The position numbers were made by a program, and so were the translations under genes. Below, piece by piece: positions 52,563 to 59,906 of a stretch of DNA of 64,000 nt. The notes under the pieces are model-generated. The model worked only from the letters and a program-made list of their open reading frames with translations. It was not told where the DNA came from and searched no databases. The DNA comes from Flavobacteriales bacterium. Lineage in GTDB: Bacteria > Bacteroidota > Bacteroidia > Flavobacteriales_F > PHOS-HE28. Location: positions 1 through 64,000 of the forward strand of contig JAIOIH010000045.1 in NCBI GenBank assembly GCA_019912395.1, read 5' to 3'. Each line of letters starts with the position of its first letter. The first letter of the stretch is position 1.

Positions 52563-53962
52563 CAATTTTCCTCCATCCCCACTTGGCTCTCCTCCGCACC
52601 GAAGTACCGCGCTTCGCAGTGGATCATCCAGGTGCTCAGCGGACCTCGGCCTTCATAGTGGGGCAAGGTCCGCGGTGGATCGGTCAACCGGGTGAAGGTC
52701 ACCTTGATCGCAGGGTCTTGGGCCGCTGCCCGGACTTGTGCCTCACGTTGCAGCATCACCCGATCGTAGTTCGCTGCCCGCCCGCCGAAAAGATCGACAT
52801 AAGCCGCAAAACCGTTGTGCGTGAGGTTCAGGCTGAGGATCGCCAGCAGCATCCCGATGCCCAACATCCTCGGCGGAAGTTGCATCGCGGCCATTTTCCG
52901 CAATGGTTTTCGCTCCAGCCAAAGGGATAGGTTCAGGAACCAGAGCGGGACGAAGAAGATGCACGCCACATTGATGGTGCGGTGCTGCCCCAGCAGTCCG
53001 GTGCTCCAGTAGGCGGGGAAAGTGCAGGCCATCACCAGAAGGACCGGCAACGCTGCGGCGATCCATGGCGAGACCCGAAGCATTTCCGGGCAACGCTTTT
53101 TCAGCATGTGATGAACCGGTACGTAGAGCGCGCTCAATGCCAGCAGGGCAGGGGAGAGCACCCAGATGCCGATGAACCGCACGGCCTGCAATGCGCTCAT
53201 GCCGAGCGAATGAAACAGCAAGTGCGTATCCGAGAACATGGCGCCCCGCACGGCATTCCCGGGGGCCAGGTACATCAATGCCGCACCGGCACAAACAGCA
53301 ATGAACTGGACCAATGCCGAAAAAACACCATTGGAGTGCCTCCAAAGGAGCCACCCCGTCCGGCCCAGATGCAAGCCCACCATCAACAGCATGTGGATCT
53401 CGTCCATGCCCACGATGATCACTGCCAGCAACACGTTCAAGAGGAACACGATCGCAACGGCAATTCCTTTGAACTGTTCCCCGAACAACAGACCGAGATG
53501 CACGAGGAACAAGATGCTTCCCAATTGATACGTGATCGCGCCGGTGTACCAGTAGAAGCCTTCGCCGATGTCCGGCATCAGGTTCAGGTAGAGCACCAGG
53601 AATATCAGGGCCCCCAGCAGTTCCTGACCCGTGGTGAAGGCGTGCCGCGTGATGCGGCGCAGAAGGAACCAGCAACCGAGGAAGGTGAATGCCATCAGCG
53701 CGATCGGCACGGCGCGATATCCGGGAAGAAGATCGGCGGACCAGGAAAGCGGGCCCTGGGCCATGAGCAAATTGCTGGCATAGCGCCCGTTCCAATACAT
53801 CCACTCCGAATGGCTCCAAGCCCACAGCGAAGCTCCCCGCGATTTGGCCGCATAGCAGAAATCATCCGCGACCGGGTGCGCATAACCCGCCAGCCAGAGG
53901 TACTTGAACAAAGATCCGATCAGCAGCAACGTAAATAGTCGGAAAAGTGTGCGCTGGTTCAT
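52562..53962 (-). CDS. Polytopic membrane protein, DUF6056/GT-C-like
   Basis: 466 residues from ATG 53962 (MNQRTLFRLFTLLLIGSLFK). About ten to eleven hydrophobic segments. The early loop motif PVADDFCYAAKSRGASLWAW, followed by WMYWNGRYASNLLM, resembles the DD acidic motif of GT-C type polyprenyl-phosphate sugar transferases and of DUF6056 proteins; further on come ALIFLVLYLNLMPDIGEGFY, VGMDEIHMLLMVG and ALMYLAPGNAVRGAM. The C-terminal 80 residues are soluble. Placed between a GT4 and a GT2 gene, it is probably a membrane glycosyltransferase or glycan exporter. The family assignment comes from memory and is moderate. Confidence 0.72.
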   Translation of the reverse strand: MNQRTLFRLFTLLLIGSLFKYLWLAGYAHPVADDFCYAAKSRGASLWAWSHSEWMYWNGRYASNLLMAQGPLSWSADLLPGYRAVPIALMAFTFLGCWFLLRRITRHAFTTGQELLGALIFLVLYLNLMPDIGEGFYWYTGAITYQLGSILFLVHLGLLFGEQFKGIAVAIVFLLNVLLAVIIVGMDEIHMLLMVGLHLGRTGWLLWRHSNGVFSALVQFIAVCAGAALMYLAPGNAVRGAMFSDTHLLFHSLGMSALQAVRFIGIWVLSPALLALSALYVPVHHMLKKRCPEMLRVSPWIAAALPVLLVMACTFPAYWSTGLLGQHRTINVACIFFVPLWFLNLSLWLERKPLRKMAAMQLPPRMLGIGMLLAILSLNLTHNGFAAYVDLFGGRAANYDRVMLQREAQVRAAAQDPAIKVTFTRLTDPPRTLPHYEGRGPLSTWMIHCEARYFGAEESQVGMEEN

Positions 53963-54053
53963 CTGGACATGTATGTGATCAGGGCAACACGGCCATTGCA
54001 TTCATCCGCGGCATCAAAAAGATCAGCGCTCCATCGCTCCAAGGGCATCGGAC

Positions 54054-54086
54054 TTTGTTGCGCCTCAGCGTCTCTGCGTCCCAAAA
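54054..54086 (-). repeat. Eight-base-period element at the 3' end of the GT2 gene
   Basis: Plus-strand units of the form GCGCCTCA, GCGTCTCT, GCGTCCCA, ending one base before the stop codon of the minus-strand GT2 gene; purine-rich on the coding strand after the stop. Confidence 0.6.
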
Positions 54087-54087
54087 T

Positions 54088-55041
54088 TCACAACCCCAGC
54101 CGCTCACTAACCCGGTAGTTGTTCCGCTCGGCCGAGTTCCGTGCCACCAGTTCAGCCACAAAACCCGCAAGGAACAGCTGCGCTCCGATGATCATGCTGG
54201 TCAAGGCAATGTAGAACAACGGTTGGTCCGTTACCAGCGGTGCCCGCACGTTCTGGAATACGGTGTACAACTTGCTTCCCAATATCCAAAGCGTAGCCAA
54301 GAAACCGAGGAAGAACATCAATGTCCCCATCGCACCGAAGAAGTGCATCGGTTTCTTGCCGAAACGGAACACGAAGGTGATCGTCAGCAGGTCCAGGAAG
54401 CCATTGATGAAACGATCCAAGCCGAACTTGGTCACGCCGTACTTGCGCGGATGGTGCAACACTTCCTTTTCGCCGATCTTGTGGAAGCCTTCCTTCTTGG
54501 CGATGAACGGAATGTAACGGTGCATCTCTCCGTACACTTCGATGGCCTTCACCACCTTGCTATCGTATGCTTTCAGTCCGCAGTTGAAGTCGTGCAGCTT
54601 CAAGTCGCTGGCCCAGCGGGTGGTGGCATTGAAGAGCTTGGTGGGGATGGTCTTGCTCAACGGGTCGTGGCGCTTCTTCTTCCAGCCGCTCACCAGGTCG
54701 AAGCCGTCCTCGGTGATCATGCGGTACAGTTCGGGGATCTCCGCAGGATCGTCCTGCAGGTCCGCATCCATGGTGATCACCACCTTTCCCTGTGCGGCCA
54801 TGAAGCCTTCGTTCAGTGCGGGGCTCTTGCCATAGTTGCGGCCCAGTCTGATACCCTTTACGCGACCGTCCGCAGCGTGCAGGCGTTGGATCTCCTCCCA
54901 CGAGCCGTCGCGACTGCCATCATCGATCAACAGCACCTCGTAGCTCCTGCCCATGCCGCCGATGGTCCCGTGCAGCTTCGCCACCAGTTCCGGCAGCGAT
55001 TCACGCTCGTTCAGCAGGGGGATGACGACGGAGATGTCCAT
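54088..55041 (-). CDS. Glycosyltransferase family 2 protein (DPM1/GtrB-like, with C-terminal membrane helices)
   Basis: 317 residues from ATG 55041 (MDISVVIPLLNERESLPELV). GT2 signatures: VVIPLLNERESL, VLLIDDGSRDGSWEEI, GIRLGRNYGKSPALNEG, VITMDADLQDDPAEIPEL (DAD/DxD metal site), LVSGWKKKRHDPLSK and HPRKYGVTKFGLDRF. Two hydrophobic segments follow (HFFGAMGTLMFFLGFLATLW; FYIALTSMIIGAQLFLAGFV), as in polyprenyl-phosphate mannosyl/glucosyltransferases of the GtrB/DPM1 type. It would load a sugar onto a polyprenyl phosphate for use by membrane glycosyltransferases such as the neighbouring polytopic protein. Confidence 0.93.
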   Translation of the reverse strand: MDISVVIPLLNERESLPELVAKLHGTIGGMGRSYEVLLIDDGSRDGSWEEIQRLHAADGRVKGIRLGRNYGKSPALNEGFMAAQGKVVITMDADLQDDPAEIPELYRMITEDGFDLVSGWKKKRHDPLSKTIPTKLFNATTRWASDLKLHDFNCGLKAYDSKVVKAIEVYGEMHRYIPFIAKKEGFHKIGEKEVLHHPRKYGVTKFGLDRFINGFLDLLTITFVFRFGKKPMHFFGAMGTLMFFLGFLATLWILGSKLYTVFQNVRAPLVTDQPLFYIALTSMIIGAQLFLAGFVAELVARNSAERNNYRVSERLGL

Positions 55042-55076
55042 GCGCGGCGAATGTACAGCCCAAGCATTGTCTGTAT

Positions 55077-55255
55077 TACCGCAAAGGACACGAAGCACAC
55101 AATGAAAGGGGGACGTCCACAGAGCGTGCTGGACGGCGATCAAGGGCGGGTATGGGCCATGCCTTCGGCAGGCTGACGCAGGCGTCCAGCGACAGGAAGG
55201 AATGTCCTGTGCGTTTCCTCAGACCGCCTTTGTGCCCTTCGTGTCCTTTGTGGTA
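55077..55255. repeat. About 180-bp intergenic block bounded by 26-base imperfect inverted repeats
   Basis: Left arm 55077-55102 and right arm 55230-55255 are reverse complements at nearly all positions (shared core CTTCGTGTCCTTTG). They bound about 127 bases that include GGACGTCC and GGCAGGCTGACG. The arms are eight-base-period elements of the same kind as those near 24741 and 52533. No transposase or target-site duplication seen. Confidence 0.55.
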
Positions 55256-55263
55256 TTGCCATT

Positions 55264-55746
55264 TCAGAGGCACTTGAACAGATCAAAAGGCTCCTTGCAC
55301 GCGTTGCATTTGTACAGCGCCTTGCAGGCCGTGGAGCCGAAGTGGCTCACCAATTCGGTATCCGTGCTACCGCATTGGGGGCAGGCCGTTTCAGGTACTC
55401 CGCCTTTCAATGCGCGGATGTCCGAAGTGTGCGGCGGAGGGGCGATGCCATAGTCCAGCAGCTTCTGCCTTCCGCTCTCGCTGATCCAGTCCGTGGACCA
55501 GGCCGGGGAGAGCACTTGCTTCACGGTGAAGTTGGCGATGCCGGCCTTGCGGAGCACCTGCTCCACGTCCTCCTGCATTGCGTCCATGGCAGGGCAGCCA
55601 CTGTAGGTAGGGGTAATGACCACCTCCACCGCATCACCCTCCACCTTCACCTCGCGTAATACCCCCAGTTCCCGGATGCTGATCACGGGGATCTCCGGAT
55701 CCTTCACCTGCTCCAGCAGGACCTGGATTTCCTCTGCGGTCCGCAT
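55264..55746 (-). CDS. paaD: Phenylacetyl-CoA epoxidase accessory subunit PaaD
   Basis: 160 residues from ATG 55746 (MRTAEEIQVLLEQVKDPEIP). The N-terminal DUF59/MIP18-like domain has VKDPEIPVISIRELGVLREV and ITPTYSGCPAMDAMQEDVEQ. The C-terminal zinc-ribbon-like part has four Cys in two pairs (ACPQCGSTDTELVSHFGSTA, CKALYKCNACKEPFDLFKCL), as in other PaaD proteins, which are thought to help assemble or mature the iron centre of the epoxidase. Also called PaaJ. Starts 10 bases after paaC stops on the same strand. A repeat-rich region follows its stop. Confidence 0.94.
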   Translation of the reverse strand: MRTAEEIQVLLEQVKDPEIPVISIRELGVLREVKVEGDAVEVVITPTYSGCPAMDAMQEDVEQVLRKAGIANFTVKQVLSPAWSTDWISESGRQKLLDYGIAPPPHTSDIRALKGGVPETACPQCGSTDTELVSHFGSTACKALYKCNACKEPFDLFKCL

Positions 55747-55756
55747 CCTGATCAAG

Positions 55757-56515
55757 TTACCACTCCACGCCCGGATAGGTGCGTTGAAGGGTTTGCATCT
55801 CGGCGAGCATCGGCCCCAGGTGCTCGGTATGTACGCCCTTCTTGCCACCACTGGCCATCCAGCCATCTGCCGGTCGCTTCAGCGTGGCCTCCTTCAACAC
55901 ACGGTCCACCGTGGCGCTCCATTCAGCCTGGATATCCTTCAGGTGGGGAACGACCCCGGCCTTGGCCAGGACCTCCTCGGCCTCATCCGGCACGAAGAGT
56001 TCGCCGGTATAGCGCCAAAGATCGTCCAAGGCGTTCTGTGCCCGTTCGTGACTTTCATCCGTTCCATCACCGAAGCGGATCAACCATTCGCTGCTGTGGC
56101 GCAGGTGGTAGGCCACTTCCTTCACGGCCTTTTCCGCAATGCCCTTCAGGCGCTCGTCAGTGCTGGTGGTAAGGGCTTGCTGGAGCGCCAGGTGGAAGGC
56201 ATCGAAGAGAAAGCTGCGCGCGATGGTGTACGCATAGTCGCCCTTGTGCAATTCCACCAGATGCACATTGAGATATTCGCGGTCCGTGCGGAGATACGCG
56301 AGGTCGTCCTCGCTACGGCCCTTGCCTTCCACCTCACCCGCGTATGTGAGGTAGTTGCGGGCTTGGCCGATGAGGTCCAGCGCGATGTTGGTCTGTGCGA
56401 TGTCCTCTTCCAACTGTGGGCCGTGGCCGCACCATTCACTGAGGCGATGCCCTAGGACGAGGCTGTTGTCTCCCATGCGCACCGCGTAGCGGAACAAGGC
56501 TTCTTCGTTCTTCAT
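55757..56515 (-). CDS. paaC: Phenylacetyl-CoA 1,2-epoxidase structural subunit PaaC
   Basis: 252 residues from ATG 56515 (MKNEEALFRYAVRMGDNSLV), the usual size of PaaC. A ferritin-like helical fold is evident: LVLGHRLSEWCGHGPQLEED, IALDLIGQARNYLTYAGEVE, RTDREYLNVHLVELHKGDYA, SFLFDAFHLALQQALT, AEKAVKEVAYHLRHSSEWLI. PaaC is the catalytically inactive partner that forms a stable heterodimer with PaaA. Only one base separates the paaB stop from its start, so the genes are co-transcribed. Confidence 0.95.
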   Translation of the reverse strand: MKNEEALFRYAVRMGDNSLVLGHRLSEWCGHGPQLEEDIAQTNIALDLIGQARNYLTYAGEVEGKGRSEDDLAYLRTDREYLNVHLVELHKGDYAYTIARSFLFDAFHLALQQALTTSTDERLKGIAEKAVKEVAYHLRHSSEWLIRFGDGTDESHERAQNALDDLWRYTGELFVPDEAEEVLAKAGVVPHLKDIQAEWSATVDRVLKEATLKRPADGWMASGGKKGVHTEHLGPMLAEMQTLQRTYPGVEW

Positions 56516-56516
56516 G

Positions 56517-56813
56517 CTAAATGTACTTCACGCCTTCCGGCATGGGATAGAACGTGGGATGGCGATACACCTTGTCGTCGGCGGGATCGAAGAAAGCGCC
56601 TTGATCTTCCGGTCTGCTGGCGTGGATGTTCTCCGCCAACACGGCCCAGATACTATTGCCTTCGTTGCGGCGGGTGTATACGTCCCGGGCGTTCTCAATG
56701 GCCATTTGCGCATCGGCCGCGTGCAAACTGCCCACGTGCTTGTGGTCCAAGCCGCGCTTGCTCTGGATGAAGATCTCCCAAAGGGGCCAATCTTTTTCGT
56801 TGGTGGAGCTCAT
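56517..56813 (-). CDS. paaB: Phenylacetyl-CoA 1,2-epoxidase subunit PaaB
   Basis: 98 residues from ATG 56813, normal for PaaB. Motifs: WPLWEIFIQSKRGLDHKHVG, SLHAADAQMAIENARDVYTR, RRNEGNSIWAVLAENIHASR and a C-terminal YRHPTFYPMPEGVKYI. PaaB bridges PaaAC heterodimers in the epoxidase complex. A seven-base-period repeat (56821-56850) lies only eight bases upstream of the start, in a 236-base gap from paaA, so paaB may be transcribed separately or from a long leader. Confidence 0.95.
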   Translation of the reverse strand: MSSTNEKDWPLWEIFIQSKRGLDHKHVGSLHAADAQMAIENARDVYTRRNEGNSIWAVLAENIHASRPEDQGAFFDPADDKVYRHPTFYPMPEGVKYI

Positions 56814-56820
56814 GATGACG

Positions 56821-56850
56821 GTTGTCAGTTGTTCGTTGTCAGTTGTTAGG
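56821..56850 (-). repeat. Seven-base-period element before paaB
   Basis: Plus-strand units GTTGTCA, GTTGTTC, GTTGTCA, GTTGTTA; on the paaB coding strand these read as ACAACTG-type units ending just before the ATG. Confidence 0.65.
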
Positions 56851-57023
56851 CTAAACCCGTGCTTTCCGCAGGTAGGCGCGATGGGAATCGGAGTCCCGCA
56901 ATTTGACGGGAATCGAGGGAGGTTGCGTCAGGTCGTTCCGCATTCTAGATTATTCATTCCTCTTCCATGGGCCTGTCTCGTTTTGGGAATGGGAGTGGAG
57001 TCGAGATGCACTGGGCTTTGGCA

Positions 57024-57052
57024 AGTGAGAACTGACTACTGAAAACGAACTA
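57024..57052 (-). repeat. Seven-base-period element at the 3' end of paaA
   Basis: On the minus strand, after the TAG of paaA (57050-57052), units TTCGTTT, TCAGTAG, TCAGTTC, TCACTTG follow. Orientation relative to the gene matches the element at 42265-42296. Confidence 0.6.
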
Positions 57053-57988
57053 GGCCGCTTGTCGCTTCGCTTTCTTTTCCGCATAGGCCATCGCGGCTTC
57101 CCGCACCCAAGCCCCGTCGGCATGGGCCTTTTGCTTCGCCGCAAGCCGTTCCCTGTTGCAGGGGCCGTTGCCCTTTATCACATCGAAGAATTCCGTCCAG
57201 TCGATCTCACCCCAGTCGTAATGCTGGGTTTCCTCGTTCCACTTCAGCTTGTCATCCGGGATCTTCAAGCCCAGGAATTCCGCCTGTGAGACCGTGCGAT
57301 CAATGAAGGTTTGGCGCAGCTCGTCGTTGCTCTGGCGCTTGATCTTCCACTTCATGCTCTGTGCGCTGTGCGTACTGTCCTTATCGCTGGGGCCGAACAT
57401 CATCAGGCTGGGCCACCACCAGCGGTCCAGGGCATCCTGTGCCATGGCCTTCTGTTCGGGCGTGCCTCGGCTCAGCACCAGCATGATCTCATAGCCTTGC
57501 CGTTGGTGGAAACTCTCCTCCTTGCAGATGCGAACCATGGCCCGTGCGTACGGCCCGTAGCTCGTGCGGCAGAGCATCACCTGGTTCATGATCGCAGCTC
57601 CATCCACCAGCCAGCCAATGGCCCCCATGTCCGCCCAAGTGATGGTGGGATAGTTGAAGATGCTGCTGTACTTGGCCTTGCCGGTGAGCAGTTGGTCCAC
57701 CAGTTCGTCGCGGCCGACGCCGAGCGTTTCCGCGGCGCTGTACAGATAAAGTCCGTGGCCCGCCTCGTCCTGCACCTTGGCCAGAAGCACTGTCTTGCGG
57801 CGCAGACTGGGGGCACGCGTGATCCAATTCCCTTCGGGCAGCATGCCCACGACCTCACTGTGCGCGTGCTGGCTGATCTGCCGGACCAAGGTCCTGCGGT
57901 ACGCGTCGGGCATCCAGTCCTTCGGCTCGATCTTCTGCTCGGCGTCCACTTTCTGCTGGAATAATGTTTCCTCCTTGTTTGCTGACAT
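57050..57988 (-). CDS. paaA: Phenylacetyl-CoA 1,2-epoxidase catalytic subunit PaaA
   Basis: 312 residues from ATG 57988 ([20 protein letters not shown]). Carboxylate-bridged di-iron ligands sit in [20 protein letters not shown] (E..H) and [20 protein letters not shown] (E..H). Other conserved parts: [60 protein letters not shown] and [20 protein letters not shown]. With PaaC, PaaB and the reductase PaaE it epoxidises the ring of phenylacetyl-CoA with O2. First gene of the minus-strand paaABCD run; paaE lies divergently 146 bases away. Confidence 0.96.
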   Translation of the reverse strand: MSANKEETLFQQKVDAEQKIEPKDWMPDAYRRTLVRQISQHAHSEVVGMLPEGNWITRAPSLRRKTVLLAKVQDEAGHGLYLYSAAETLGVGRDELVDQLLTGKAKYSSIFNYPTITWADMGAIGWLVDGAAIMNQVMLCRTSYGPYARAMVRICKEESFHQRQGYEIMLVLSRGTPEQKAMAQDALDRWWWPSLMMFGPSDKDSTHSAQSMKWKIKRQSNDELRQTFIDRTVSQAEFLGLKIPDDKLKWNEETQHYDWGEIDWTEFFDVIKGNGPCNRERLAAKQKAHADGAWVREAAMAYAEKKAKRQAA

Positions 57989-58080
57989 CGTGATGGGCTC
58001 TTCCTGTTTGCAGGTGGCCAAGTTACGGAGCGTGCTTCAAGTATCCGGTTCCGCGATCGTTCGCGATCCGGCTCAACGGC

Positions 58081-58088
58081 TACTTTTG
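58081..58088 (+). promoter_or_regulatory. Putative -7 element of paaE (TACTTTTG)
   Basis: Exact TAnnTTTG 46 bases before the paaE ATG, in the 146-base divergent region between paaA and paaE. A weak -33 (GTTCG) lies at the right distance. Confidence 0.55.
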
Positions 58089-58134
58089 CCGCGGCGGCCC
58101 GATATCCTTCCGCAGGTAGTCCATAGACCTCAAT

Positions 58135-59247
58135 ATGTCCGTTATTCCACCGCGCATGGCCCGTTTTCATACCCTCACTGTTTCCAGTGTCCATCGGGAG
58201 ACGGTGGACAGCATTGTGATCGGCTTCGTTATCCCACCGGAGCTGCGCACTGATTTCTCGTTCATCCATGGGCAATACCTCACGTTGAAGGTGCCGGTGC
58301 GCGGCGAGGTGTTGCGCCGTAGTTATAGCATTTGCAGCAGCCCGCTGGATCCCGAGGAGGTGAAGATCGCCGTGAAACAAGTTCCTGGAGGACGCGCCTC
58401 CACCGTACTGGTGGAATCGTTGCGCCCGGGCATGACCCTGGAGGTGATGACGCCCATGGGCAATTTTTACACCCTGCTCAAACCAGAGCATCGCAAACAC
58501 TATGTCTGTTTCGCCGGAGGAAGCGGCATCACGCCCATCCTCAGTATCATTCGGACCGTGCTGCGCTCGGAGCCGCACAGCGAGCTTACCCTTTTCTACG
58601 GCAATAACGATCGGGACCGGATCATCTTCCGCAGCAACTTGGAGGAATTGCAGGCCAAGTACGGGGAACGGCTCCGGGTGTACCACATCCTAACGTTCGG
58701 CAAGGACGAGAACATGCTCTTCAATGGCCTGATCACCGTGCAGAAGGCCACGGAGCTCACACGCCGGTTCGTGAAGGACAACGCGGACGTGGAATACTTT
58801 ATCTGCGGCCCCGAACCCATGATGGTGAACGTGAGCGAGGCATTGGAGAAGCTGGGAGTGGACAAGAAGCGGATCCACATCGAACTGTTCACCACACCGG
58901 TGATCAGCGAGCCCAAGAAAGCGGCGGAGCCGGAAATGCCGTCAAGCGATGCGCCTTTGGTCGGCAAGGCCAAGGTGAAGATCATCCTGGACGGGAACGA
59001 AACGGAGATCGAGGTGGGGGCCAAGGGCGACAGCATCCTGGATACCGCCGAAGAAGCGGGCTTGGACGTGCCCTACGCCTGCAAGGGTGCGGTGTGCTGC
59101 ACCTGCAAGGCGCGCATCGTGGAGGGCAAGGTGGCCATGGACATGAACTATGCCCTTACCGATGAGGAAGTGGCCGATGGCTATGTGCTCACTTGCCAGA
59201 GCCACCCGCTCACCGCGCGCGTCGTGGTGGACTACGACCAGCACTGA
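58135..59247 (+). CDS. paaE: Phenylacetyl-CoA epoxidase reductase PaaE
   Basis: 370 residues from ATG 58135. The N-terminal ferredoxin-NADP reductase-like domain has RRSYSICSSPLDPEEVKIAV (FAD site), then CFAGGSGITPILSIIRTVLR (NAD(P)H site) and YFICGPEPMM. The C-terminal [2Fe-2S] ferredoxin domain (about 275-370) has ligands C316, C321, C324 and C354 (ACKGAVCCTCKARI ... LTCQS). It passes electrons from NADPH to the PaaABC epoxidase. Divergent from paaABCD rather than in the same operon, so co-expression would depend on shared regulation of the 146-base region. Downstream genes such as paaG, paaZ and paaK are not in this window. Confidence 0.95.
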   Translation: MSVIPPRMARFHTLTVSSVHRETVDSIVIGFVIPPELRTDFSFIHGQYLTLKVPVRGEVLRRSYSICSSPLDPEEVKIAVKQVPGGRASTVLVESLRPGMTLEVMTPMGNFYTLLKPEHRKHYVCFAGGSGITPILSIIRTVLRSEPHSELTLFYGNNDRDRIIFRSNLEELQAKYGERLRVYHILTFGKDENMLFNGLITVQKATELTRRFVKDNADVEYFICGPEPMMVNVSEALEKLGVDKKRIHIELFTTPVISEPKKAAEPEMPSSDAPLVGKAKVKIILDGNETEIEVGAKGDSILDTAEEAGLDVPYACKGAVCCTCKARIVEGKVAMDMNYALTDEEVADGYVLTCQSHPLTARVVVDYDQH

Positions 59248-59255
59248 CAACGGAA

Positions 59256-59282
59256 AAGCGCCCGTCCGAAGGGAGGGCGCTT
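59256..59282. terminator. Bidirectional terminator-like hairpin
   Basis: 8-bp arms AAGCGCCC (59256-59263) and GGGCGCTT (59275-59282) around an 11-base loop, nine bases past the paaE stop and 40 bases from the stop of the convergent gene. Confidence 0.65.
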
Positions 59283-59322
59283 CACGTTGACCGAACGGCA
59301 GGGCCGGGTCGGCAAGATCAAC

Positions 59323-59838
59323 TCATTGGGGAGCCATCTGAGCCTGCAGCATGGCGATCTTGGATTGGATGTCCGTGAGATAATCCATCCGCGGCATGAA
59401 GCCATGGGCCTCATCGTCCCAGCGGACGATGGCGCCCGGAAAATCCATGTAGAACGGGTCGGAATGTGCGAACTTGTCCGCAGCTTCCAGGTTCATGTTG
59501 CAGGCATATTCCGAATACCGGATCTCCTGATCGGGTACGCGGGTATTCATGAAGACCGATTTTGGACGGTAACCCTCCTTGCTGAGGATGACGGTGTACG
59601 TGTTGTCCAGGTCCAAGTTGAGGGTGAACTTGCTCTTGGCACGTTTGATCTCATGGAGCAACTCGTTGTCCTTGTATACTGCCACGTCCACTCGCTTGGC
59701 GTCCGTCCCCTCGGTGGTCACCCTGAACTTCACGGGGACGTACCAGCCCGTGGCCTGGTCCCGGGACTCAACGAATTTCTGTGCCTGTGAAAGGGTCGGT
59801 GCAGTAAGCAGTGCAAGCAGGATCGCAGTGTACTTCAT
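59323..59838 (-). CDS. Small secreted protein with a PEGA/carboxypeptidase-regulatory-like beta domain
   Basis: 171 residues from ATG 59838; signal peptide MKYTAILLALLTAPTLSQAQ. The central region (WYVPVKFRVTTEG, RVDVAVYKDNELLHEIKRAK, FTLNLDLDNTYTVILSKEGY, RPKSVFMNT) has the strand pattern of PEGA or carboxypeptidase-regulatory-like domains. The C-terminal 55 residues hold KFAHSDPFYMDFPGAIVRWD and a helical tail QSKIAMLQAQ. Such proteins are frequent in Bacteroidota next to envelope or signalling genes; function unknown. It lies 68 bases past the sensor-kinase operon on the same strand. Confidence 0.78.
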   Translation of the reverse strand: MKYTAILLALLTAPTLSQAQKFVESRDQATGWYVPVKFRVTTEGTDAKRVDVAVYKDNELLHEIKRAKSKFTLNLDLDNTYTVILSKEGYRPKSVFMNTRVPDQEIRYSEYACNMNLEAADKFAHSDPFYMDFPGAIVRWDDEAHGFMPRMDYLTDIQSKIAMLQAQMAPQ

Positions 59839-59906
59839 GTTGGTATGGAATTGGCCCGGTTCGGGCATCTTTGGTTCTTAACGAATGCGGGGTCCGATGG
59901 TTACGC

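Noticed and set aside
55076-55273. Possible 65-codon gene on the minus strand between the GT2 gene and paaD
   Set aside because: Lies wholly within the inverted-repeat block and octad elements; its ends are set by repeat sequence and there is no start-site support.
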